A DNA stretch of 64,000 nucleotides. It comes from Aliikangiella coralliicola. Its GTDB lineage: Bacteria > Pseudomonadota > Gammaproteobacteria > Enterobacterales > Kangiellaceae. Every line of letters begins with the position of its first letter. The stretch's first letter is position 1. The translations under genes were made by a program, and so were the position numbers. Shown piece by piece: positions 1 to 7,664 of the stretch. Where the stretch lies: contig NZ_ML660167.1 of assembly GCF_007004725.1 (NCBI RefSeq), forward strand, positions 186,001-250,000, written 5' to 3'. Under the pieces are notes generated by a model. The model had not been told where the DNA came from. It was given only the letters and a program-made list of their open reading frames with translations, and ran no database searches.

Positions 1-2
1 AA

Positions 3-959
3 GTGAGAGAGCAGGCTGCAGACTGGTTGTTACGTATGGAATCATCAAACCTTGATGAATTAGAAGAACAGCAATTTGTCAGTTGGCTTAATCACGACGA
101 GCTACATCAGGATATTTTCGCTCAAGTTGAACAGGTCTGGCTTGATACAGGGCAACTGCCGGATAATTCCGTGCAAACGGCCCAGGTTGTGAAACTAGAA
201 CAGCCAACTCAGCACGGTGATAAAAACGAACGCCGAAGTGTTGGATGGAAACCCTGGGCGATAGCAGCTAGTTTGCTGTTGGGGATGCTCGTTATTTTCC
301 CTGAGTTTCAGCTGCGGTATTCCGCAGATTATATGACAAGTGTCGGAGAACAGCGTGAAGTTATCCTTGAGGATAACAGCCGGGTTTTACTGAATACAGA
401 CTCGGCCATCCAGGTGCATTATTCTGACAATCTGCGGCGGGTTGTGTTATTGCAGGGAGAGGCATTTTTTGATGTTATGGATGAACCTGACAGGGCATTT
501 ATCGTCAACGCCGGTGAACTTTCAGCCAGAGCTTTGGGCACTGCTTTTTCAGTTCGACTTTTTCAAGATGATTCAGCCAGGGTCACTGTAACCGAACATC
601 GAGTACAAGTGAAAACAAGCAACGATACCTCAGGTGAAAAACATTTGGTCGATGAAGGGCAAGCTTTTTATCAAGAAAATGGAGAATCCAAACTTCAATC
701 GGTAGACCCATTGCAAGCAACTGCCTGGCACAAAGGACGCTTAATTATCGATAACCAGCCGTTGGCCGAAGTAATCGAGGAAATTAACCGTTATCATAGT
801 GGGAAAATAGTCCTACGAGGTGATGGCGTAAACGATTTGATTGTGAGCGGTGTATTTCGACTTGATCAGCCATTGGCCACTTTAGAAAAACTCAAAGTCA
901 GCCTGAAACTTGATATTACTCAAATTACTCCTTATTTTGTGATCGTTAGTAAAGCCTAG
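3..959 (+). CDS. FecR-family anti-sigma regulator (probably 5'-truncated)
   Basis: This is an inner-membrane FecR-type protein that would relay siderophore occupancy from an outer-membrane receptor to an ECF sigma factor. The N-terminal cytoplasmic part starts with the family-typical REQAADWLLRM stretch. One membrane segment follows at about residues 85-100 (WAIAASLLLGMLVIF). The periplasmic FecR domain includes GEQREVILEDNSRVLLNTDS and LLQGEAFFDV, and the C-terminal part resembles the STN-like fold of FecR (LAEVIEEINRYHSGKIVL). The apparent GTG start is at the window edge, so a few residues and the expected sigma gene are probably missing upstream. The receptor gene follows closely in the same frame, giving a FecIRA-like order. 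Confidence 0.9.
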   Translation: MREQAADWLLRMESSNLDELEEQQFVSWLNHDELHQDIFAQVEQVWLDTGQLPDNSVQTAQVVKLEQPTQHGDKNERRSVGWKPWAIAASLLLGMLVIFPEFQLRYSADYMTSVGEQREVILEDNSRVLLNTDSAIQVHYSDNLRRVVLLQGEAFFDVMDEPDRAFIVNAGELSARALGTAFSVRLFQDDSARVTVTEHRVQVKTSNDTSGEKHLVDEGQAFYQENGESKLQSVDPLQATAWHKGRLIIDNQPLAEVIEEINRYHSGKIVLRGDGVNDLIVSGVFRLDQPLATLEKLKVSLKLDITQITPYFVIVSKA

Positions 960-986
960 CCCGAGGAACTTCTTATCTCTAAACAC

Positions 987-3476
987 TTGATAGGTTTTTT
1001 CTTGTTGATTGGGTTGCTTGTCTCGCCTGCATCAGCACAATTAATACCTGAATACGAATTCGATATTAAGCCGCAAACGCTGGAAAAAGCGATTGTTTCC
1101 TTTGCGCTAGCTCGCGACTTAGAAGTGATCTATTTATCCAGTTTAACGGAAGGGGTCACTTCTAAAGGGGTCACTGGACGATACACTCTGGCCGACGCGC
1201 TAAAATTGCTTTTTGCTGAAACTGGTCTGCAAGCCAAAATCACAACTGACCGCGCTATCGTCATTATGGCGCGTTCGAAAGAGCGTAATCGCAGACTCAA
1301 CGCCAAACCTGTTTTACCTTCGTCCAACAAGTTAAGGCCGCGCCCGAAAAAAAATATTGAAGCTGAAAACCGAATGGTTGTCGTGGGCAAACTAATATCT
1401 CCTTATCGTCTTAACGCGACAGTGTCGAGTACTAAATCGCAACGAGATTTTCTGGCGACGCCGCAGTCTGTCAGTGGGTTACCTCAAGAACTGATACAAG
1501 ATTTAAATCCGCGAGATTATAGCGATTTAAGTCTTCAGGTTTCGTCCACGACTTATCTTGAAAAAAACGCAGGGATCACTAACGAACTGCGCCTGCGAGG
1601 TTTTTCTTATCCAGCAATAAAAGTCGATGGCTTTTCTGGGCACGCATACTCATTAGCGCCGGATATTGCTTTTATCGACAAACTTGAAGTTGCTAAAGGT
1701 CCCAGTTCTACGCTTTATGGCCGGATGGAGCCGGGCGGACTGGTTAATTTATTGCTAAAGCAGCCGGATGGCAGCGAGTCATCGGTTAGTTTTATTCGCT
1801 CAAGTGAAGATTATCAACGGAGTGAGCTGGACTGGTCCCATGAACCGGCGGATGAAATTTTTTCACGGCTAATTATTTATCATCAAACGGAAGGGAGTCG
1901 TCGCGATTATGATTTGAACGATAGTAATGGTTTGATGTTGACCTTGCAAAAAGAAATGGATGACGGTGCCACTTTAAATCTGCAATTGCGCAGTGAACAA
2001 CTCAACGCGGCACAGAGTTTTGGGCGGTCTCCCGAACAATTTCAAGACAGGATCCAGTTTGTCGGCCTGGAAGAAAATGGTTTATATGTGAGTAGTGTTG
2101 AAAATAATTTGCTCACAGAAGTGGATCTTGAAACCAGGCACTTCCAGCTGCGCGCCCAAGATATTTTGATGGATGACTGGGCACTCAATATACAACTACA
2201 ACATGAAGAATATCAATCAAAGAACCGCGTTTTGTTTCCATTTCTTGCCGAATTTGAATTCAATTATCAAGGTCAGTTGATTAATGTTAATACGCTCGAT
2301 GACGACCAGATAAATGATCCGCAATTGTTAATCGCTTTAACCGAAGCACTCAATAATGCGGACCTTACTAGTGATCAATTGGGGTTTGATATCAACCAGC
2401 TGGCAAATGACGCCCAGTTTACTAGTTCTGAATTGACTGCTTCTAAAATGACCGAGTTATTTGGATTAGAATTAGAACAACTTTACGGACTTAATTTCAG
2501 TTATTCAAAACCCGGCCAGCTGATTTGGCAAACCCATGACAATCGCGGTGCCATCAACGCGGGAATAAATAATCAGCTGGTGATCAATAATTCGGACATC
2601 CCGGTTAATGTTGTAGAGAGAAACCTGGCGCTTTTTGCCCAATGGATATTACAAGCGAGCCAATCGAATAGTCTATTTTTGGGAAGTCGCCTCGACTATT
2701 TCGACACCGAAAGTAAACATCCATCTCACCCATCTAAAAAAACACTGATAGAGCCATCTCTACGCGTCGGTTTTATACATCAGTTAAATGAGGCCTCAAG
2801 TTTATACGCGTCTTATAGTCAAGCGTTTACACCTCAGTTTAACTGGGTTGTTGAAGAGAGCGACATAGCAGAACAGACGGTTGAGTATGTGAGTTTTGCT
2901 GAACCAGCTGAATCGAACCAGTGGGAGATTGGGGTTAAACAACTATGGCTGGATAGACAGATACAAGCGAGTTGTGCAGCGTTTGTGATCGACAAAAAAC
3001 GTATTATTTCAAGTATTGGTCAACAGCGTAACCAGGGATTAGAGTGTGATCTAGTAGGTCAGTTAAGTCCAAACTGGAACTTATTATTCTCTGTCAGCCA
3101 CGTTGACTCAGAAATATTGCAAAGTGGTGAGGAAGAGTTAATTCATAATCAGCCAAGGATGAGTCCAAAAAAAAGCGGTAGCCTTTGGTTCAATTATCGA
3201 CAGAGGCTACCATCAAATAACAAAGTGTCCTGGGGGATAGGTTATTCTTATGTCGATGAACGATTTGCCGATAATGAAAATCAATTTAAATTTTCCAGTT
3301 ATAACTTGCTTAATGTTAGCTTTAGTTTTGAGTATCAGAATCAATGGCATTTCGGACTTTATTTGAAAAACATTTTGGATGAATCTTATCAACAGGGAGT
3401 GTTCAATAATTTTCCATTTTGGAGTAATGCCGGTAGACCGAGAACGGTTGAAGCGAGTGTTCGATACCAGTTTTAA
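987..3476 (+). CDS. FecA-type TonB-dependent siderophore receptor with STN signalling domain
   Basis: This is an outer-membrane receptor for a ferric siderophore that also signals through the neighbouring FecR. After the signal peptide (FFLLIGLLVSPASA), an STN/secretin-like domain spans about residues 20-95 (DIKPQTLEKAIVSFALARDLEVIY). The plug follows (TPQSVSGLPQELIQDLNPRDYSDLS, then LRLRGF and LEVAKGPSSTLYGRMEPGGLVNL), and then the barrel, ending in aromatic-residue F. The listed start is TTG at 987. The only good ribosome-binding site (GAGGAA, 963-968) sits instead six bases before an in-frame ATC at 975, which would add MSKH and give the signal peptide a charged n-region. It lies 27 bases after fecR and is likely co-transcribed. 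Confidence 0.92.
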   Translation: MIGFFLLIGLLVSPASAQLIPEYEFDIKPQTLEKAIVSFALARDLEVIYLSSLTEGVTSKGVTGRYTLADALKLLFAETGLQAKITTDRAIVIMARSKERNRRLNAKPVLPSSNKLRPRPKKNIEAENRMVVVGKLISPYRLNATVSSTKSQRDFLATPQSVSGLPQELIQDLNPRDYSDLSLQVSSTTYLEKNAGITNELRLRGFSYPAIKVDGFSGHAYSLAPDIAFIDKLEVAKGPSSTLYGRMEPGGLVNLLLKQPDGSESSVSFIRSSEDYQRSELDWSHEPADEIFSRLIIYHQTEGSRRDYDLNDSNGLMLTLQKEMDDGATLNLQLRSEQLNAAQSFGRSPEQFQDRIQFVGLEENGLYVSSVENNLLTEVDLETRHFQLRAQDILMDDWALNIQLQHEEYQSKNRVLFPFLAEFEFNYQGQLINVNTLDDDQINDPQLLIALTEALNNADLTSDQLGFDINQLANDAQFTSSELTASKMTELFGLELEQLYGLNFSYSKPGQLIWQTHDNRGAINAGINNQLVINNSDIPVNVVERNLALFAQWILQASQSNSLFLGSRLDYFDTESKHPSHPSKKTLIEPSLRVGFIHQLNEASSLYASYSQAFTPQFNWVVEESDIAEQTVEYVSFAEPAESNQWEIGVKQLWLDRQIQASCAAFVIDKKRIISSIGQQRNQGLECDLVGQLSPNWNLLFSVSHVDSEILQSGEEELIHNQPRMSPKKSGSLWFNYRQRLPSNNKVSWGIGYSYVDERFADNENQFKFSSYNLLNVSFSFEYQNQWHFGLYLKNILDESYQQGVFNNFPFWSNAGRPRTVEASVRYQF

Positions 3477-3724
3477 AACCTGAGTGCGAGCTTGGCATAT
3501 TACTCTCTCAGCTTATTAGAATGACTAACTTTGTTAATTTTTCTAATAGACTTCGCACTTATTACACAAAAAAAATCTTCATTTTTACAACTGCAACTCA
3601 AACCTTTTTAACAATCATAAGTATATAGAAGTGTTACAACCCAAAAAGCTAAGGCTTTCGCCAGAGAGCTTGCACGAATAAACAATTAACCAAGAAAAAA
3701 ACCTAAAAAAGGGAAATGTGTAGC

Positions 3725-5065
3725 ATGTTGATGTCAGTTATAAAAGTTTTAGGCAACTTTGCAATACTATTAATGTTGACTGGTCTTCAGGTACCGGCAA
3801 GAGCCCAGGATAAAGTCACCGCAATCGTTAACGCAGTGATCATTGATGGTAATGGCAATTCGCCGATCGAAGATGGTTCGATAATTATTCGCGGCGGTAA
3901 AATAGAAGCCGTGGGAAGCCAATTAAAGGTACCTTCGGGGGCTGAAATTATTGACGCCGCAGGTCAGGTCGCCATGCCCGGGTTGGCAGATATGCACGTA
4001 CATCTAACCTGGGGTGGAGAAGGACATGATTTGCTGGGTTATCAGCGTCGCCTCAATGCATTGCTGTACGCCGGCGTTACCACAGTGTTAGATACTGGTG
4101 CGGTGTTACCATTCGTCCAACAAATGCATCAGGCTATTGAAGCCGGAAAAATTGTCGGCCCTAACATATATTACGTAGGCCCCTTAATCGACAGCGTTGA
4201 TCCTCAATGGCCAGCGGTTTCGCTGAGTATGGCATCGGAAACACAGGCTCAAAAAATTACCCGCTATTTGAAAAATAATGGCGTGAGCGCAATAAAAGCT
4301 TACGCGAAATTAACGCGCCCTCAAATCGTGGCTTTGGTCAATCATGGTAAAAAACTAGGCCTTCCGGTAATTGTCGATGCCTGGTTTTCTAACGGTGCTG
4401 AACATCTTGTCACAACGGGGTTGAGAGCGTTCGCTCATACGCCACGTAGAGTGATCGATGACACACTCAAAATCATGAAACAAAATGAGGTACAAATAAT
4501 TACTACGCGAGCAGTAGGGGGAATCGTTAAACACGCGCGCCTGAGAGGTTTATCATTTTTACAAAGTGATTTAATCAAAAATACGACGCCGTCATGGCTT
4601 CTGGAAAAGGCGAGTAAAGATGCTTCGCGGGCACTCACAGATAAGCAATTCGCTAACGACAACTTTAGTGAGCACTTTCACAAGCTACTCCAGAAAAACG
4701 TAAAACTAATTTTTGACGCCGGTATCCCGCTAGTAGCAGGCACGGATAACGATGGACTATTCACCGGTGAAGAACTTCACTTTGAACTTGAACTATTGGT
4801 AGATGCAGGTCTCACGCCGCTGGAAGCTATTACAACTGCGACCAAAAACGCGGCAAAATTGATGAAAGAAGACGACAAGTGGGGGACACTTGAACCAGGA
4901 AAGCGCGCTGATATTATTCTAGTTGATGGCAGACCGGATAAAAATATATCCGACACCAGAAACATTAAACTGGTAATGGTTCGAGGTAGAGTGATCGAGC
5001 GTGAGAAACTCGTTCTAAATGAACAAACAGATTTAAACGTTCGCGATACAAAGTTTGGGTACTAG
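3725..5065 (+). CDS. Exported amidohydrolase of the imidazolonepropionase-like family
   Basis: This is a secreted or periplasmic metal-dependent amidohydrolase; related proteins include prolidase-like dipeptidases and imidazolonepropionase-like enzymes. A signal peptide ends near VPARA-Q. The fold signatures are visible: the N-terminal beta-sandwich (VIIDGNG, IIIRGGKIEAVG), the HxH metal motif in GLADMHVHL, a candidate carbamylated lysine in AIKAYAKL, the AHT histidine, AGTDNDG, and the C-terminal GTLEPGKRADIILVDGRP. The His usually found in a V-x-H-A strand is Asp here (VIVDAW), so activity or metal content may differ. I chose ATG 3725 because GGGA (3711-3714) is too close to ATG 3716 but well spaced for 3725. 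A second, more canonical family member is at 35675-37072. Confidence 0.85.
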   Translation: MLMSVIKVLGNFAILLMLTGLQVPARAQDKVTAIVNAVIIDGNGNSPIEDGSIIIRGGKIEAVGSQLKVPSGAEIIDAAGQVAMPGLADMHVHLTWGGEGHDLLGYQRRLNALLYAGVTTVLDTGAVLPFVQQMHQAIEAGKIVGPNIYYVGPLIDSVDPQWPAVSLSMASETQAQKITRYLKNNGVSAIKAYAKLTRPQIVALVNHGKKLGLPVIVDAWFSNGAEHLVTTGLRAFAHTPRRVIDDTLKIMKQNEVQIITTRAVGGIVKHARLRGLSFLQSDLIKNTTPSWLLEKASKDASRALTDKQFANDNFSEHFHKLLQKNVKLIFDAGIPLVAGTDNDGLFTGEELHFELELLVDAGLTPLEAITTATKNAAKLMKEDDKWGTLEPGKRADIILVDGRPDKNISDTRNIKLVMVRGRVIEREKLVLNEQTDLNVRDTKFGY

Positions 5066-5178
5066 TCAGTCAATTCACAGTGGCAGATAATCAGAATCAG
5101 GTAATCAGAGTCAGATAATAGTGCCGCTTTTTATTGGTGTTAATTAAGAATTTTTATTTTAATTTTAAAGAGGGTTTT

Positions 5179-5523
5179 ATGTTGAAAAGACTAATAATTA
5201 TCAGTGCAATAATCTTGGGTTGCGTTGCGAGCAACCATTCATTCTCCTCAGAACTTAAGAGTCACGAACTTCGCAAGCAAACGACAAAAGTTGTACATAA
5301 AAATGGCGATACAACCATAGTTGAATCAAATGAAACAGGGCACAAGGTTGTAAGAAAGGATTCTAAAGGCGCGATTAAAAGTCAATGGTCAGGAAGAAGC
5401 GGGGGAATGACGCACGAACAGGTTGTTAAGAGAGAGCAATTTCCTAATGAGCCAAAACGTTCGAAGAAACTAAAACATCGCAAAGAGAAAAAGGAAGCAA
5501 AGGTGCAGCGCGTTAAAGACTGA
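5179..5523 (+). CDS. Small secreted lysine-rich protein of unknown function
   Basis: I do not recognise the family. The 114-residue product starts with a signal peptide or anchor (MLKRLIIISAIILGCVASNHSFS), then a polar segment with repeated Val-Val/Lys patterns (TTKVVHKNGDTTIVESNETGHKVV), and ends in a very basic tail rich in Lys, Arg and Glu. I chose ATG 5179 because AAAGAGGG lies 5-10 bases upstream and the preceding in-frame extension has no ribosome-binding site and breaks the signal peptide. The cysteine at residue 16 is not in a clean lipobox. It stands alone between the amidohydrolase and a membrane-protein gene. Confidence 0.6.
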   Translation: MLKRLIIISAIILGCVASNHSFSSELKSHELRKQTTKVVHKNGDTTIVESNETGHKVVRKDSKGAIKSQWSGRSGGMTHEQVVKREQFPNEPKRSKKLKHRKEKKEAKVQRVKD

Positions 5524-5639
5524 TAAGTTGTTTTACTGTTTTCGAATCTTACTATAGAACTCTTCGGGCATTAGCAAACTTTGGAAGATAGACTACAATT
5601 CTTTAAAGAGAAATAGTCATGGGTCAGGGAGAAAAAGAT

Positions 5640-6497
5640 ATGAGCGAAGATTCTCAAACTACCACCGATAAAAAAGCAGACTCGAAAAATAGTAAACAGT
5701 CTCCTGCCAACTTGTCAAACTTGATCAACCAGGTTATTAATCCCGATAATCTTGCGCTTTTAAAGAAAGGCGATCGCTTTATCATTATGGCGGGCGGCCT
5801 GATTGTCCTTGCCGCCCTGGGCGCTGTTACAGCAATGAAGGATTCGCCTTTTGAACAAACACTGTTGACCATCGTCGCTATGGTGCTGGTGATTATCTTA
5901 GTTGGTCTGGTTCAATGGCGCGCAGTTACCATGAAAGATGCGGAAGCCGATTTACAATCGCAGGCAACGGCAGCGAGAAGCGTTAATGGTCATTGGTGGC
6001 AACTCGTTTATTCTGAAAAACACTCAGGGCTTTCCTATGTGAGTATTTCTATTTCTGATGTAGCGGAAAAACATGCAATGCACGGTATCGCATTTAACGA
6101 AAATGGTCACCGCGTTGCCAGATGGTCTAGTGACGCCATTGCAATACGCACAACGACACCGGTTGAGCTATTTTATTTTTGGAGCGGAACAAAACTTGAT
6201 TCAGGGCAATCAAAAGTGATTTCTGGTCTCGGTCGTTTTCGTTTCGATTCCGTTGGAAGAGAAAGCTTTCCATTCGAAGCTGAAGGCGCTTTTACTAAAG
6301 GAACTTCTGCTTTACTAGAGTTTGAGTCTGCGGTGACCGTCGAATTAATTCGGTTCAGGAAAGATGAGGTTGAGCAAATCATTCGCGATCCTGCGAATCT
6401 CTCTAAACTTGCCATCGCTGCATTTAATCGCTTTAGAGAACAACGAGACAGAGTTTTGAACCAGCGTTTTATATCAAATGACGGAGAAAAAGGTTAA
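5640..6497 (+). CDS. Membrane protein of unknown function with two N-terminal helices
   Basis: Family not recognised. A polar, Lys/Ser/Asp-rich N-terminus (about 40 residues) is followed by two adjacent membrane segments (FIIMAGGLIVLAALGAVTA and TLLTIVAMVLVIILVGLV). A soluble domain of about 185 residues comes next, with GHWWQLVYSE and WSSDAIAIRTT, and then a helical C-terminus (LSKLAIAAFNRFREQRDR). The topology suggests a cytoplasmic sensing or binding domain anchored by a hairpin. Two starts are possible: ATG 5619 (AAAGAG upstream) and ATG 5640 (AGGGAGA, spacing 7). I prefer the second because its site is stronger. No neighbour indicates a role. Confidence 0.65.
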   Translation: MSEDSQTTTDKKADSKNSKQSPANLSNLINQVINPDNLALLKKGDRFIIMAGGLIVLAALGAVTAMKDSPFEQTLLTIVAMVLVIILVGLVQWRAVTMKDAEADLQSQATAARSVNGHWWQLVYSEKHSGLSYVSISISDVAEKHAMHGIAFNENGHRVARWSSDAIAIRTTTPVELFYFWSGTKLDSGQSKVISGLGRFRFDSVGRESFPFEAEGAFTKGTSALLEFESAVTVELIRFRKDEVEQIIRDPANLSKLAIAAFNRFREQRDRVLNQRFISNDGEKG

Positions 6498-6661
6498 AAC
6501 TAGCGTTGAAAAACAAAATTACAAAATCTGTGGGTAGAGCTTCTATGTGAATATTGAAAAACAATGTATTATGCAGACGATGATTTATCCTCATTGCTGA
6601 AGATCAGAAGTTCTTGTTTGAGCGCTTTGGGGGCTACTATAAAAACTACAAAGGAAATTTC

Positions 6662-7159
6662 ATGTTTAGATTTGTATTTTGTCTCTCTTTTATCGTCCTG
6701 TTATTCGGTTGTGCAAGGGGGATCGGCCATGACCCTGCATCTTTCGTAAAATATAGTGATGATAGTTATTTTGAAGTCTCGGAACCAATGAAATACAGCG
6801 AAAGAAGAGGTATTGGGGTGTTATGGGAACAAGGCATTAAACCCGGTATTTACAAACCAACTTATCAAGATAAAAAAGGTTACTATTATATTGGTCCAGA
6901 TGCGGCGGTTTGTCAGGGAAATCCTGAGTGTCCTGACTTTGGCGAAGGTTTTGGCGGAGACGGTGGAATTTGGGTGTCAAAAAAATCACCTGAAGATGTC
7001 AGGTTGTTTGTTGTTCATGAAGTAAAAGATGAAGATGCAGCAAGGAAAAGACAGGTCGGTGCGTTGATTAGTTATTTGATCAGCCAGGATGATGGAAAAA
7101 TATTTATTTTTGACGCCAATCCAGAATTCAGCAAAACGCTTTTAGAAAAAAAGCGCTGA
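6662..7159 (+). CDS. Small predicted lipoprotein of unknown function
   Basis: This 165-residue product begins with a lipoprotein signal (FIVLLFGC, lipidated Cys about residue 17). The mature part is Gly/Tyr-rich (KKGYYYIGPDAAVCQGNPECPDFGEGFGGDGG), with two further cysteines in a CxxxxxC pattern that could form a disulfide. I chose ATG 6662 for the AAGGAAA site seven bases upstream; the longer open frame from 6614 has no signal peptide. It is monocistronic as far as can be seen and followed by a long inverted repeat. Function unknown. Confidence 0.6.
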   Translation: MFRFVFCLSFIVLLFGCARGIGHDPASFVKYSDDSYFEVSEPMKYSERRGIGVLWEQGIKPGIYKPTYQDKKGYYYIGPDAAVCQGNPECPDFGEGFGGDGGIWVSKKSPEDVRLFVVHEVKDEDAARKRQVGALISYLISQDDGKIFIFDANPEFSKTLLEKKR

Positions 7160-7197
7160 GCTAGACAAGTCACTTTTGTTGGTTGAGCTTACTACAT

Positions 7198-7265
7198 AAG
7201 CAGTCAACTAAAGGAAAAGCTCCATTTAAAAAATATGGAAAAATTTACCCTTTAGTTGGTTGCTT
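7198..7265. repeat. Long imperfect inverted repeat after the lipoprotein gene
   Basis: The left arm at 7198-7214 (AAGCAGTCAACTAAAGG) pairs with the right arm at 7248-7265 (CCCTTTAGTTGGTTGCTT) with a few mismatches. A short inner stem TCCAT (7221-7225) pairs with ATGGA (7235-7239). The whole could fold as one extended hairpin. It may be a terminator without a strong T-run or a small palindromic repetitive element. I found no second full copy by reading. Confidence 0.45.
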
Positions 7266-7664
7266 TTAAATCCAGATATTACTCAACAAAAAGGCAATGT
7301 GTTTTTCTGAAGACACTAAGGATATTTTCTCTACTGTTGAATAGAGCAATCCTTCTTTAAAAACGATTTAATCAACTCTGTCCTGCTCTTAACGTTTCAT
7401 CAACCGCTTAAATACAAAAAAACATAAAAAATTTTGTTGGTATGAAACGACTTACATGTGACATTAGCTAGCTTTTCTGAGTAACGAATATCACGAACAA
7501 ATTCAAATTATTGTTATAACCCTATGTATTTTAAAGGTTTTGTTGTCAGCTCTTCCATGCACTAATCAATATTTTTCTCGAAAAATTTTCGCTTGACCCT
7601 TAATTTTTCTCATGGTTACTATTTGAACAACCATTGTATAAAAAATGTAATTTTGGAGGCTAAA
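7266..7664. other. Intergenic stretch upstream of the fibronectin-III protease
   Basis: This is AT-rich sequence with no coding frame I trust. It must hold the promoter of the protease gene at 7665, but I see no convincing -35/-10 pair or operator. The only clear signal is the strong GGAGG at 7655-7659. Confidence 0.5.

Noticed and set aside
3514-3548. 8-bp inverted repeat TATTAGAA/TTCTAATA after the siderophore receptor
   Set aside because: AT-only arms with a 19-base loop are expected by chance in this AT-rich sequence.
5066-5133. Short repeated AATCAG units near 5085-5115
   Set aside because: Too short and irregular for a CRISPR or iteron array; only a local low-complexity patch.
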